Source: Xanthobacteraceae bacterium
GTDB taxonomy: Bacteria > Pseudomonadota > Alphaproteobacteria > Rhizobiales > Xanthobacteraceae
Length of the DNA: 64,000 nt
Direction of reading: 5' to 3'
Assembly (NCBI GenBank): GCA_019752575.1
Contig: JAIELW010000008.1
Span: 30,142-94,141, forward strand
Shown: one piece after another, positions 12,525-21,317 of the stretch
Layout of the letters: each line of letters starts with the position of its first letter
How positions within the stretch are numbered: the first letter of the stretch is position 1
Position numbers and translations under genes: made by a program
Notes under the pieces: generated by a model
What the model saw: the letters and a program-made list of their open reading frames with translations, nothing else
Told to the model about the DNA's origin: nothing
The model's database searches: none

Positions 12525-13255
12525 TGTCCCGGATTCAACGAAAGCGGCACGCCGTAGGTGCGGGCGATGTTATCGGGCGTGAAGGTGGTTGCGACCGGCC
12601 CGCTCGCGATCAACTCGCGATTGAGCAGCACGACATGATCGAAGATTTCCTTAACGCTCGAAAGATCGTGATGCACGCAGACCACGAGTGCGCCGGCGTC
12701 GCGCAGACTGCGGAACACCTCGGTCATAACGCCTTCGGTTACGGCATCGACGCCCGCGAAAGGCTCATCGAGCAGGAAAAGTTTTGCTTGCTGCGCAAGC
12801 GCTCGGGCAAGAAATACGCGCTGCTGCTGACCGCCCGAAAGCGCGCCGATCTGCCGGTCCGCGAATTCGCTCAAGCGGACCATGTCGAGATAGTTATGCG
12901 CGCTTACGCGGTCGGCAGAACGCACAGGCTTCAGCCAGCCGATGCGTCGATAGAGCCCCATCGCGACCACATCCGCGGCGGTTGCCGGAAAATCCCAATC
13001 GACGCTCGCGCGCTGCGGCACATAAGCGAGCAGGTCGCGCTGATCCGAAACAGACCTGCCGAAAATTTCCGCCGTGCCGCGCGCTTTCGGCACGAGGCCC
13101 AGCACCGCTTTCAGGAGCGTGGATTTGCCGGCGCCATTCGGGCCGACGATTGCGACGAGACCGCGTTCCGGCGCGTCCCAGCTAAAGCCCGAAAGCGCCG
13201 TGCGCCCGCCATACTGGACGGAGAGGTCGCGTACCGAGAGCGGCGGAATCGACAT
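12521..13255 (-). CDS. Mn2+/Zn2+ ABC transporter ATP-binding protein
   Basis: 244-residue cytosolic ABC ATPase energising metal uptake. Walker A is GPNGAGKSTLLKAVLG, the Q-loop lies in AYVPQRASVDWDFP, the signature is LSGGQQQRVFLARAL, Walker B is LFLLDEPFAGVD, and the H-loop is VCVHHD. VDWDFP after the Q-loop is typical of the Mn/Zn/Fe (MntB/SitB) subfamily. The ATG at 13255 is preferred; a longer in-frame start would overlap the binding-protein gene and add a tail unlike the family. Confidence 0.92.
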   Translation of the reverse strand: MSIPPLSVRDLSVQYGGRTALSGFSWDAPERGLVAIVGPNGAGKSTLLKAVLGLVPKARGTAEIFGRSVSDQRDLLAYVPQRASVDWDFPATAADVVAMGLYRRIGWLKPVRSADRVSAHNYLDMVRLSEFADRQIGALSGGQQQRVFLARALAQQAKLFLLDEPFAGVDAVTEGVMTEVFRSLRDAGALVVCVHHDLSSVKEIFDHVVLLNRELIASGPVATTFTPDNIARTYGVPLSLNPGQ

Positions 13256-13298
13256 GCTGTCCGACGATACGCGGTCGGATGGGAAGGGTGCCAGCACT

Positions 13299-14261
13299 TC
13301 AGCTTCCGGCTTTAAGTTTGCCGTTGAGCCCGCGTGGCGGCGTCTGTCCGCCAAGCGCACGCGAAATCGTCGTCACATTGTGGTCGAGCATGCCGACCAG
13401 TGTGCCTTCGTAAGTGCCGGGCGCGCCGAGCGCATCGGAGAACAACTCGCCGCCGACCTCGATCTTGTGGCCGCGGGCGCGGGCGCCCTCGACCAGTGCA
13501 CGGACGTTGCGCTCCGGCACCGAGCTTTCGACGAAAACGGCGCGGATTTTCTTGGTGACGATAAGCGTGACCAATTCCTCGATGCGCTTCAGGCCGGCTT
13601 CGCTCTCGGTCGACATGCCCTGGATGCCTTCGACCTCGAAGCCGTAGGCGCGGCCGAAATAACTGAAGGCGTCATGCGCGGTGATGAGCACGCGCGAGGA
13701 TTCCGGAACGGTTTTCAGAATCTTCTGCGCATATTCGTCGAGCCTCATTATTTCCGAGACATAGGCTTTCGCACCGGTTTCGTAGGTTGCCTTGCCCGCG
13801 GGATCGCGCGCAATCAGAACATCGCGCACCGTTTCGACCACGATGGCCCAAAGCTTCGGATCCATCCAGACGTGCGGGTCTTTGCGGTCCTTGTATTCGT
13901 CGTCCGCAAGCAACTGCGCGGCGGGAATTTTTTCGGCGGCGAACAGCACCGGCTTGGAACGGGCGAGGCTTTTCAGCGTCTCGTCGAGCTGTGCCTCGAG
14001 ATGCAGGCCGTTTGCGACGACGAGATCGGCGGCCGAGAGCCGCGCAATGTCGGCGCGCGTGGGACGATAGGTGTGCGGATCGACGCCTTCGCCGAGCAGG
14101 CTCGTCACCTCGACCCGGATGCCGCCGACGGCGCGCACGGTATCCGCGAGCATCGAGACGGTGGCGACGATCTTGAGAGGTTTCTGCTGGGCCTGCGCGA
14201 TCTCTGTGGGCGAGGCCAGCAGGAAGGCGGCAGCGACGATTGTTGAAAGGGCTCGGAACAC
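13299..14261 (-). CDS. metal ABC transporter substrate-binding protein (Mn/Zn, SitA/MntC type)
   Basis: 320-residue cluster A-I periplasmic metal-binding protein. A signal peptide ends near AQAQQ (residue 25). Metal ligands are visible in GVDPHTYRPTRAD (His), DPHVWMDP (His) and VESSVPERN (Glu), plus a C-terminal Asp near HNVTT. AHDAFSYFGRAYGFEV and EGIQGMSTESEAG are typical of Mn-type members, and there is no His-rich loop as in ZnuA; Mn2+ is therefore the more likely substrate, Zn2+ possible. Start is GTG with an AAGGAAG Shine-Dalgarno inside a long inverted repeat, suggesting metal-responsive control. Confidence 0.88.
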   Translation of the reverse strand: MFRALSTIVAAAFLLASPTEIAQAQQKPLKIVATVSMLADTVRAVGGIRVEVTSLLGEGVDPHTYRPTRADIARLSAADLVVANGLHLEAQLDETLKSLARSKPVLFAAEKIPAAQLLADDEYKDRKDPHVWMDPKLWAIVVETVRDVLIARDPAGKATYETGAKAYVSEIMRLDEYAQKILKTVPESSRVLITAHDAFSYFGRAYGFEVEGIQGMSTESEAGLKRIEELVTLIVTKKIRAVFVESSVPERNVRALVEGARARGHKIEVGGELFSDALGAPGTYEGTLVGMLDHNVTTISRALGGQTPPRGLNGKLKAGS

Positions 14262-14270
14262 TGCGGCTTC

Positions 14271-14303
14271 CTTTGCTGCAAATGCGAATGACTTGCAACA
14301 AAG
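14271..14303 (-). promoter_or_regulatory. candidate metalloregulator operator upstream of the Mn/Zn transporter
   Basis: Imperfect inverted repeat with 11-base arms CTTTGCTGCAA / TTGCAACAAAG (10 of 11 positions pair) separated by 11 bases, ending 9 bases before the GTG start of the binding-protein gene and covering its Shine-Dalgarno. The TGCAA/TTGCA half-sites resemble Mur (Fur-family, Mn-responsive) sites described for rhizobial sit operons. The operator role is inferred from position and symmetry. Confidence 0.45.
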
Positions 14304-14372
14304 TGCCCGCTCAGGCTATGAAAGTCAAGCTTCCTGCGAGTCGTTCGCAAGAGTGACCGTTCCCAAAACTAA

Positions 14373-14397
14373 AGCCGGCGCTCGCTAAGCGTCGGCT
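14373..14397 (-). terminator. intrinsic-terminator-like hairpin downstream of the redoxin gene
   Basis: Stem AGCCGGCGC / GCGTCGGCT (8 of 9 pairs), 7-base loop, with T-rich sequence on both sides. It lies 32 bases beyond the redoxin stop on the minus strand and before the Mn/Zn operon, so it probably separates the two minus-strand units. Confidence 0.55.
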
Positions 14398-14428
14398 CCT
14401 TTTCTATTTTGATTGCCGCGTACTGCGC

Positions 14429-15043
14429 TTACGAGCCGTAGTGGATCGTGCAGCCGTAGGCTCTTGTCGAAGGGTTCGGCACCGCCTTGTTCGCGGCGAG
14501 TGCGGCAAGCGTCTCGCGCACATAGTTCACGGCTTTTGGCAGCGTATCCGCGCGATAGGACGGAATGCTGTCAATACCGCCCTTGTAGACGAGCGTTCCC
14601 TTCGCATCGATCACGTACATATGCGGCGTGGTCTGCGCGCCATAGAGCGTGCCGATCTTGCCGTCCGGATCGAGAACGACATTGGTCGGCACGGCGTTGC
14701 GGTCGGCGTTCACTTTGATCGCTGCCGCGCCATCAAGATGGCCCTGCCGGCCGGGCGGCGAGGAGATGATCTGCAGCCATACGATGCCCTGCGCGGTCGC
14801 ATCCTTCTGCGTCCCCTGCATGTTGTTCGCGCCATAATGCATCTTCACGTAGGGGCAGTCGTGATTGGTCCATTCGAGCACCACGATCTTGCCGCGCAGC
14901 GATTTCAGATCGAGCGTCTTGCCGTCGGCGGTGCGGGCGGTGAAGTTCGGCGCTTACTTGCCGATGTCGGGTGAAGCGGCGACGGGAAGTGCGAGCGTGG
15001 TAGCGAGCGCTGCGGTGGCGATCAGTTTCTTGATCATTTGCAT
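14429..15043 (-). pseudogene. thioredoxin-like (redoxin) periplasmic protein, interrupted by in-frame TAA
   Basis: Thioredoxin-fold protein with the peroxiredoxin/TlpA-like motif EWTNHDCPYVKMHYGANNMQ carrying one conserved Cys. From the ATG at 15043 the frame encodes a signal peptide (KKLIATAALATTLALPVAA), then DIGK, then TAA at 14954-14956 (codon 30), then the rest of the domain in the same frame (APNFTARTADGKTLDLKSLR...). An internal GTG at 14884 could start a ~151-residue product, but it would lack the signal and first beta-strand. One base change (TAA to CAA, Gln) would restore the gene. It lies 12 bases after the DsbD-like gene, its likely electron donor. Recent nonsense mutation or sequence error. 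Confidence 0.75.
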
Positions 15044-15055
15044 TCTCCCTATCTT

Positions 15056-17170
15056 TTAATTTTCCAGGAGGGCAGTTTTCAGCTGTCCGATTTCACGCAA
15101 GACGATTTCGGGTGTCAGGATTTGCGGTAGCACGACGGGCTGTGACGAGGCGCCCGCCGGATAGAAGACATAAAGCGGTACGCCGTTGCGGCCGAATTTC
15201 GCGAGCATCTGCGTGATCGCAGGATCGCGGTGCGTCCAGTCGCCTTTGAGGTAGGCGATGTTCGCGGCTTCGAACGCAGAGATCACGTTCGTGCGCTCAA
15301 GCGCCACGCGCTCGTTCACAAGACACGTGATGCACCAGGCGGCGGTAAGATTTACGAAGACCGGCCGGTTCTGTGCGCGCAATTCATCGAGCCGTGTTGG
15401 GGTGAAGATCTCGTAGCGCGCATTCGTGCTGACGGTCTGATCCGGCGCCGCAGCGTCTTTCACAAAGTAAATGCCGATTGCGAGCGCAGCCACGACTGAA
15501 ACCGCCGATAACGAATAGTTTGCGACGCGCCAGCTCTTTCCGCTGGAGGCAAAGAGCCATGCGGCGAAAGCGATCAAAAGCATGCCGCCGAGTGCCGCCG
15601 CAACGGCATTCACGCCGGCCTGCTGCGCAAGCACCCAGACAAGCCAGATCGCGGTCGCATACATCGGGAAGGCGAGCGCCTGCTTCAGCCGTTCCATCCA
15701 CGGCCCTGGCCGAGGCAGATAGCGCAACAGCGACGGCCAGTAGGTAAGCAAGAGATATGGCAATGCGAGGCCAAAGCCGAGCGCAAAGAAGATCGCAAGC
15801 AGGATGGGCGCAGGTTGCGCGACCGCGAAGCCAAGCGCCGCACCCATGAACGGCGCGGTGCAGGGCGTCGCAACGATGGCAGCGAGCGCGCCCATCAGGA
15901 AGCTCATGCCGTACCCGTCATTGCCGCCGAAAGCGCCGAGGCGAGATATGGAAGCGCCGAAACTGACAACTCCGGACTGGCTCAGGCCGACGGCGAACAT
16001 CAGATAAGCGAGAAAGAGCACGAACAACGGCGACTGAAACTGGAAGCCCCAGCCGAGTTCGGCGCCGCCGGCCTTGAACGCAAGCACGATCGCAGCAAAG
16101 ACACCGAAGCAAGCGAGCACGCCGAGCGTGTAGGCCATGCCATGATAGTGCCGGCGCCGGCGGCTCATGCGCGAATGATTGACGAGCGCGAGCACCTTGA
16201 TCGATAGCACCGGAAAGACGCAGGGCATCAGATTGAGAATGATGCCGCCAAGGAGCGCGAAGATCAGCGCGGTGGCGAAGCCGATTTCGGGCATGGCGAA
16301 ATTGCTCTGCGCAGCGAGCGTTCCTGTGAGCGGCGCTTCGACCGTATAGGCCTGCTGCGTCGTTTTATTTCCGCTGGTTTCGTCGATCACGAGTACGCCC
16401 CGCAAAGTTTGCGGCACTTTCGATTCATAAGGATCGAGCGTCAGGGCTATCGTCCCATCCCTGATTTGTACGGACTGGTCCGCCGCGTGCTTGATGACAC
16501 CCCAATCGGACGCAAAGAAATGCACGCTCGCGATCTTTGACGACGAAATATCGGACGAGGCTGCGGTGAGTTCGATCTTTCCGTTCTTCACGCTCGCCGT
16601 GAACGGCCAGGCGTTTTCGACGGGAAGTTTCGTGCGGGCGGATTCGATCTCGCGTAGGCTGATGCCAGTCGTAAAAGCCTTCGCGACGACCGGCAGAGAA
16701 AGTTCGAGCGTCACCTGCTCGGGAATACAGATCTCCTCGCAGACCAGCCAATCGACGACCGCGCGGATTGGGAAATTTTCACCGGCCCGTAAATTCTCCG
16801 GCAGCGTGATCTTGGCGAGCAGCGTGACTTCGCCCTCGTAGCCGTAGTTGGCGACCGGGCCGATCAAGATGCGCTTCGGCGCGGGCCATAAGATTTCGCC
16901 GGCACTCGCGCCCGCGGGAAGCGTCCAAGCGATCGAGGTTGCGGTGCCTGCGTCGCCGGAATTCTGCCAGTAGGTGTGCCAGCGCGGCTTGATGATCTTG
17001 TGTACGCCGACAGTGATCGTGCTGCCCGCCTCGACGGAGCGGGCATCCGATAGCAGGCGCGCGCTGACGTGCTCAGTTTTTGCGCTCTCCGCCGCGTGCA
17101 GCGAAGAGGGGCTCGTGGCGAGCAAAATTGCCGTGAGCAGTGGTGCGAGAATCTGGCGTTGCCGGTTCAT
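15056..17170 (-). CDS. DsbD/ScsB-like thiol:disulfide interchange protein
   Basis: 704-residue inner-membrane protein passing reductant from cytosolic thioredoxin to periplasmic partners. Order: signal peptide (to about residue 27), periplasmic DsbD-alpha-like domain with Cys pair VCEEIC (about residues 145-150), an eight-helix DsbD/CcdA transmembrane domain with Cys in LMPCVFPVLS and ATPCTAPFMG, and a C-terminal thioredoxin-like domain with WCITC. Three redox Cys pairs are therefore intact. The long N-terminal domain resembles ScsB rather than E. coli DsbD. The downstream redoxin, its probable client, is interrupted by a stop codon. Confidence 0.88.
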   Translation of the reverse strand: MNRQRQILAPLLTAILLATSPSSLHAAESAKTEHVSARLLSDARSVEAGSTITVGVHKIIKPRWHTYWQNSGDAGTATSIAWTLPAGASAGEILWPAPKRILIGPVANYGYEGEVTLLAKITLPENLRAGENFPIRAVVDWLVCEEICIPEQVTLELSLPVVAKAFTTGISLREIESARTKLPVENAWPFTASVKNGKIELTAASSDISSSKIASVHFFASDWGVIKHAADQSVQIRDGTIALTLDPYESKVPQTLRGVLVIDETSGNKTTQQAYTVEAPLTGTLAAQSNFAMPEIGFATALIFALLGGIILNLMPCVFPVLSIKVLALVNHSRMSRRRRHYHGMAYTLGVLACFGVFAAIVLAFKAGGAELGWGFQFQSPLFVLFLAYLMFAVGLSQSGVVSFGASISRLGAFGGNDGYGMSFLMGALAAIVATPCTAPFMGAALGFAVAQPAPILLAIFFALGFGLALPYLLLTYWPSLLRYLPRPGPWMERLKQALAFPMYATAIWLVWVLAQQAGVNAVAAALGGMLLIAFAAWLFASSGKSWRVANYSLSAVSVVAALAIGIYFVKDAAAPDQTVSTNARYEIFTPTRLDELRAQNRPVFVNLTAAWCITCLVNERVALERTNVISAFEAANIAYLKGDWTHRDPAITQMLAKFGRNGVPLYVFYPAGASSQPVVLPQILTPEIVLREIGQLKTALLEN

Positions 17171-17523
17171 GCCGAGGGCATCTGGCCTTCTTCTGTTGGA
17201 GCGGGTCTACGCCAGTAGCGTCTCAATTTGGCGAAAGAACAGCTCTGCGACTCTGCAAGGTAACGGAGTGGGCAATTGCCCCAAAAAGACGACGATTTCT
17301 CAATGCAAAAGGAGTGGGCACACTATTCTGTTGGGATGGCAACCGTATTATATTGTTTTATCTATATTATTTAAGTGGGCATCCTGCCCATCAACTTTGC
17401 CCAACTTTCTGATGGGATGCATTGAGGTTGACGGCTATCAAAACCGGGGGTCTCATTCCACCAGCGCGAAAGGGCAGAAAACAGCCCTGCGCACATGGAA
17501 ACGACCAAGGCGGAAGCAGACCG
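17171..17523. other. 353-base non-coding divergent promoter region with A+T-rich core
   Basis: Lies between the start of the DsbD-like gene (-) and the methyltransferase-like gene (+). The stretch around 17310-17375 is markedly A+T-rich (ATTATATTGTTTTATCTATA) in an otherwise G+C-rich window. It is followed by an inverted repeat at 17372-17419 (GCATCC..CCCATCA / TGATGGGATGC). It must hold promoters for both flanking genes; no reliable -35/-10 pair could be assigned and no further gene is seen. Confidence 0.4.
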
Positions 17524-18933
17524 ATGCAGGCCGAAGAAATACTCCAGGAAATCTCCGACTATTGCCGCCGCGCGGGACTCGCCGAATCGACCTTCGGCCG
17601 CCGCGCGGTGAATGACGGCAAGCTCGTCACCAGACTGCGCGATGGCGGCCGCATAACCACTGTAACGCTCGATCGCATCCGCTCGTTCATGCACGACAGC
17701 GTACCGGTGCAGCGTGGCGCCGTGATCGAACGGCCGATGCCGCCGCGTCCGATTTCATCGATGCCGCCCGCGCCGCCGCCGGGCGACGAAGGCGACGACC
17801 CGCAACGCAACTTCCGCTTCTTCGACAACCGTCAGAAATACCTTCTGTTCGTGAACACCTGCGGCGAGAAGTCGGTGATTGCGAACCGCGTCGGCATGGA
17901 ACTCGGCAATATTCATCCGCGCCCGCCGGCGCTGCGCATATTCGACGCCGGCGTCGGCGACGCAACCGTGCTTTCGCGCGTGATGCGAGCGATGCACGAA
18001 CGCTACTCGACGCTGCCGTTTTACATCGTCGGCAAGGAAATCAGCCTCGAGGACGTGCGGCTCGCGCTCGACAAGATGGCGGACCGCTTCTTCGAGCATC
18101 CTTCGACCGTGCTCGTGCTGACGAATATGTATTACTCGGAGGCGCCTTGGCTCACCACGCACTCGCGCGAAGCGGCGTCGAGCATGGTCTGGCACGAGCT
18201 CGCGCTCACCGGAAATTCGGCGTTCTCGTTCGAATCACAAATCTCGGCGCTGCAGCCTTTCCTCGCGGAAAACTGGAAGGCACGCGTGAGCCCGAAAAGC
18301 GGCAATCCGGTCTACGAGCGCCCGGTCGTGCTTGTGATCTACCGGCAGGACCACAAGTTCCTGCTCGACAACATCATTCCGAAGCGCGGGGCGACCGACG
18401 CGAATTACGATCTCGTGATGGCCTCGCAGCCTTACCGGCTGCGGTCGAGCGTCGAATTCAAGGCGAAGAAAGTAATCGCTCCGCTCGCCCGCGCGCTCGG
18501 TCCGGGCGGCCGCATGATCGGCATTCATTCGCGCGGCGGCGATCCGGGGCAGGAAATCATCCAGAAGGTCTGGCCGGGCGACAATCCTTATACGCAGGAT
18601 CGTCACGCGATCCTGAAAACCGTGAAGAACGAACTCGGCACCGCCGGGCGCGACCTCAACTTCAACGCCTACGCCGATAACCGCTCGATTTTCCGCTATG
18701 ACATGCACACGCTGCCGACCGAAATCTCGGCGGAGAGCGGTTCGTCGATCGGCACTTCGACGCTGTTCGCCGCGTGGAACGCTGCAATCTATGTCGCACA
18801 AGTCGAAGACGACCGGCTATCCATGGTCGTGACGGACGGCCGTTACCTGCAGGCCACGCGCGAAGTGCTGCAGAAGCACGGCGGTCTCTGGTTCAACGAC
18901 GAATCCTACGTCATTTCGAGAAAGCGGGATTAA
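17524..18933 (+). CDS. SAM-dependent methyltransferase-like protein with N-terminal helical domain
   Basis: 469 residues. Residues 1-60 form a small helical, possibly helix-turn-helix, domain (GRRAVNDGKLVTRLRDGGRI, TLDRIRSFM). A Pro-rich linker follows at about 75-100, then a class I methyltransferase-like Rossmann core with motif I LRIFDAGVGDATVLS near residue 140 and an acidic strand end VGKEIS. The substrate is unknown. The ATG at 17524 has AAGGCGG upstream. The MetF-like gene begins 3 bases after its stop, so they are almost surely one operon and may share a one-carbon role; this is inference. Proteins of this kind are annotated as hypothetical methyltransferases in Hyphomicrobiales. Confidence 0.7.
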   Translation: MQAEEILQEISDYCRRAGLAESTFGRRAVNDGKLVTRLRDGGRITTVTLDRIRSFMHDSVPVQRGAVIERPMPPRPISSMPPAPPPGDEGDDPQRNFRFFDNRQKYLLFVNTCGEKSVIANRVGMELGNIHPRPPALRIFDAGVGDATVLSRVMRAMHERYSTLPFYIVGKEISLEDVRLALDKMADRFFEHPSTVLVLTNMYYSEAPWLTTHSREAASSMVWHELALTGNSAFSFESQISALQPFLAENWKARVSPKSGNPVYERPVVLVIYRQDHKFLLDNIIPKRGATDANYDLVMASQPYRLRSSVEFKAKKVIAPLARALGPGGRMIGIHSRGGDPGQEIIQKVWPGDNPYTQDRHAILKTVKNELGTAGRDLNFNAYADNRSIFRYDMHTLPTEISAESGSSIGTSTLFAAWNAAIYVAQVEDDRLSMVVTDGRYLQATREVLQKHGGLWFNDESYVISRKRD

Positions 18934-18936
18934 GCC

Positions 18937-19821
18937 ATGCTCAGCCCTCACCGGCTTGAAAGTGTCGCCGACGCACCGGATTTTCACGCGGTCCTGAATG
19001 ACGTTTCGATGGAAGCGGTGATGCCGGGAGCCGCCGAAATTCACGAAGCGGCGTCGGCGTTACCGACCGGCACGTCCGTTTATCTCACGGATTTGCCCAA
19101 CCGGCCCGAGGATAAACTCTTTCAGATTGCCACCGGCATATTCATGCGCGGTTTGAAGCCGGTGCCGCATGTCGCCGCGCGCAATGTGTCGTCGGAAAAT
19201 AAACTCGCCGATCTGCTCTTGCGCCTGTCGTCGTCGGCAGGAGTGAAGAAGATTATGCTGATCGGCGGCGATCGCGATCGCGCCGCAGGGCCGTTCGAAC
19301 ATGCGATCGAAGTGCTCGAAAGCGGGATACTTGAGCGCACAGGGATTACCGAAATCGGTATCGCCGCCTACCCGGAAGGTCATCCGAACATTTCCGAAGA
19401 CGTGTTACGCGCATCGTTGCGCGACAAGCTGGAAGCCGCGGAGCGGATAGGGCTGAAAGCGCACATCGTCACGCAATTCTGCTTCGATGCCTGGCCGGTG
19501 GTGACGTGGTTGCGGGCATTGCGCGCGAGCGGCATATCAAATCAGGTGCGTATCGGCATGGCGGGGCCTGCAAGCATTCCGTCGCTCATGAAGTTCGCGC
19601 AGCGCTGCGGCGTTCGTGCTTCGGCGAAGGGATTTGCGCGTCACGCTTCATCGATCGGAAAATTGCTTACCGGCGCAACGCCAGCCGAGATGGTCAACGA
19701 TCTCGCGGAAGCCGCGGCTTCAGAGAATCTTGGCGAGATTGCCGCGCATTTCTATTCGTTCGGCGGATTGCCGCAGGCTGCGAAGTGGGTGCGGGACGCG
19801 AAGGACGGCAAGATCGAGTAA
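18937..19821 (+). CDS. methylenetetrahydrofolate reductase-like protein
   Basis: 294-residue MetF-family TIM barrel. Conserved family segments are present: IMLIGGDRD (matching the ALRGD loop), IAAYPEGHPN, and IVTQFCFD (matching ITQFFFD). The N terminus lacks the canonical FEFFPP motif with the catalytic Glu of MetF and reads SMEAVMPGA instead, so it may act on a different carrier or be a divergent flavin oxidoreductase. It is coupled to the methyltransferase-like gene 3 bases upstream. The 3' end is followed by a palindromic repeat and the convergent bpt gene. Confidence 0.75.
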   Translation: MLSPHRLESVADAPDFHAVLNDVSMEAVMPGAAEIHEAASALPTGTSVYLTDLPNRPEDKLFQIATGIFMRGLKPVPHVAARNVSSENKLADLLLRLSSSAGVKKIMLIGGDRDRAAGPFEHAIEVLESGILERTGITEIGIAAYPEGHPNISEDVLRASLRDKLEAAERIGLKAHIVTQFCFDAWPVVTWLRALRASGISNQVRIGMAGPASIPSLMKFAQRCGVRASAKGFARHASSIGKLLTGATPAEMVNDLAEAAASENLGEIAAHFYSFGGLPQAAKWVRDAKDGKIE

Positions 19822-19830
19822 TTTTTACTT

Positions 19831-19879
19831 GGACGTGATCTTATCCAAAAACCGGCTCCCACTTTTCGGGATCACGTCC
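19831..19879. repeat. palindromic intergenic repeat, rhizobial type
   Basis: Perfect 10-base terminal arms GGACGTGATC / GATCACGTCC enclose further pairing (ATCC-AAAA / TTTTCGGGAT). It lies exactly between two convergent genes, 9 bases after one stop and abutting the other, so it may double as a bidirectional terminator. A second copy, carrying an insert, is at 60289-60361. Palindromes of this sequence type are widespread in Bradyrhizobium-like genomes. Confidence 0.75.
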
Positions 19880-20631
19880 TACTCGTCGAAACGCTTCCAG
19901 CCGTCCTGGGTCAGGCGCTCCTGCGGCAGGAAGCGCCTCTTGTAATCCATCTTTTTTGCGCCATCGACCCAGTAGCCGAGATAGACATAAGGCAGGCCCA
20001 TGCGGCGCGCGCGTTCGATATGGTCGAGGATCAGGAACGTGCCGAGCGAGCGCTCGCGCGCGGTCTGCGGATCGTAAAACGAATAGACCATCGAGAGGCC
20101 ATCCGTCAGCACGTCGGTCAGCGCGACCGCGAGCAACGGCCCTTCGCCGCGGCCGGTGAGGAATGTGTCCGGGCCGCGCGGCCGATATTCGATCAGCCGC
20201 GAGCGGACGTGGCTGTCTTCCACCATCATCGAGTAATCGAGCACGGTCATGTCGACCATGCCGCCGTCAGCGTGACGCGAGTCGAGGTAATGGCGGAACA
20301 ACGAATACTGTTCGGCGGTCGGGATCGGCTGCCGCGCATGGCCGACGATGTCCGCGTTCGCCTTTACCGCTCGCTTGAAAGTGCGAGTCGGCTCGAAGTC
20401 GTTCACGATCACGCGCACGGAAATACAGGCGCGGCAGGATTCGCAGGCCGGGCGGTAGGCGATCGATTGCGAGCGGCGGAAGCCGCCATGCGTGAGAATG
20501 TCGTTGATCTCGGGCGCGCGGTCGCCGACCAGATGCGTGAAAACCTTGCGCTCTTTCCTGCCAGGCAGATAGGGGCAAGCCGAAGGGCTCGTCAGAAAGA
20601 ACTGAGGAGTATCGCGCGAATGCTTGGTCAC
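19879..20631 (-). CDS. bpt: aspartate/glutamate leucyl-tRNA-protein transferase
   Basis: 250-residue ATE/Bpt-family enzyme adding leucine to N-terminal Asp or Glu of proteins, marking them for the N-end rule (ClpAPS) pathway. Family Cys cluster [15 protein letters not shown] near residue 65. C-terminal GNAT-like core: [20 protein letters not shown] and [20 protein letters not shown]. In alphaproteobacteria this form is Bpt rather than eukaryotic-type arginyltransferase. It sits 97 bases downstream of the RDD gene on the same strand. Confidence 0.92.
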   Translation of the reverse strand: MTKHSRDTPQFFLTSPSACPYLPGRKERKVFTHLVGDRAPEINDILTHGGFRRSQSIAYRPACESCRACISVRVIVNDFEPTRTFKRAVKANADIVGHARQPIPTAEQYSLFRHYLDSRHADGGMVDMTVLDYSMMVEDSHVRSRLIEYRPRGPDTFLTGRGEGPLLAVALTDVLTDGLSMVYSFYDPQTARERSLGTFLILDHIERARRMGLPYVYLGYWVDGAKKMDYKRRFLPQERLTQDGWKRFDE

Positions 20632-20728
20632 CGGCCTGGAATCGCCCCTTGCGCGCTAGTCGGACTGAATCATCGCGCTTTCATCTTGCCCCGTCAAAGG
20701 GCGTTTTCATGACATTTTATTACTGTCA

Positions 20729-21250
20729 TCACTTACGGCGTAGCGAAGTGGCGCGTGCCTCATCGTTGATCAGCACAGTGCCCATCAAATAGTCGTGCAG
20801 CGTGCGGCGGCGCGAATTGAAAAGCGTGAGCAGCAGGATCAGCGGCGTCAGCACAGACGAAAGCACCCAGAAGAAAATGGCGTGAACGGCGCCAAGAAGA
20901 AAATACATCGGCGCGCCGTACCAGGTACGCATCTGCAAACCCATCGCGCGCATACCGTAAGTCGCCGAGTCGGGCGAGCCGAGCGTGACGCCGACATAAA
21001 GCACCGCCCAGATCGCGGCGATGGGGCCGAGCAGGCCGAATATGACGACGCCAAGACCCAGCGTCACGACCGTGAAGACGAGCATGAACAGCGACAGGAT
21101 CGCGAGCGGCGTCAGAACGATGATCGCATCGATCAGGAACGCAAAAATGCGCCGCGCAAGCACGCCTTCGAACAGCTCCGGCTGGGTCGCCGGATCGTAG
21201 GCGTGCGGGCGGGGCTCGTTCGAGGTGCCGATCTGGGCTTGTGCGGGCAT
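20729..21250 (-). CDS. RDD family membrane protein
   Basis: 173 residues. The RDD family signature is visible as LARRIFAFLIDAIIVLTPLA near residue 31, with three to four transmembrane segments and a cytosolic C-terminal tail (FNSRRRTLHDYLMGTVLI, the second conserved RDD region). The function of RDD proteins is not firmly established; ion or small-molecule transport has been proposed. GGAG lies a few bases before the ATG. It is adjacent to bpt. Confidence 0.85.
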   Translation of the reverse strand: MPAQAQIGTSNEPRPHAYDPATQPELFEGVLARRIFAFLIDAIIVLTPLAILSLFMLVFTVVTLGLGVVIFGLLGPIAAIWAVLYVGVTLGSPDSATYGMRAMGLQMRTWYGAPMYFLLGAVHAIFFWVLSSVLTPLILLLTLFNSRRRTLHDYLMGTVLINDEARATSLRRK

Positions 21251-21317
21251 TCATTTCTCCGTTCCAGCGAAACGTGGGGAGGGCGAATTGGTTGCACAAG
21301 GCCGTCTTTAGCTGGCG

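Noticed and set aside
13299..14261. ZnuA zinc-binding protein
   Set aside because: No His/Asp-rich loop, Mn-type motifs are present, and the operon has two permeases as in Sit/Mnt systems; zinc transport is not excluded.
14954..14956. Programmed recoding (selenocysteine or readthrough) at the redoxin stop
   Set aside because: The codon is TAA, not TGA, there is no SECIS-like hairpin just after it, and the position is a linker rather than the active-site Cys.
17372..17419. Small RNA or terminator at the inverted repeat before the methyltransferase-like gene
   Set aside because: The arms are interrupted and no T-tract follows; evidence is too weak to call either.
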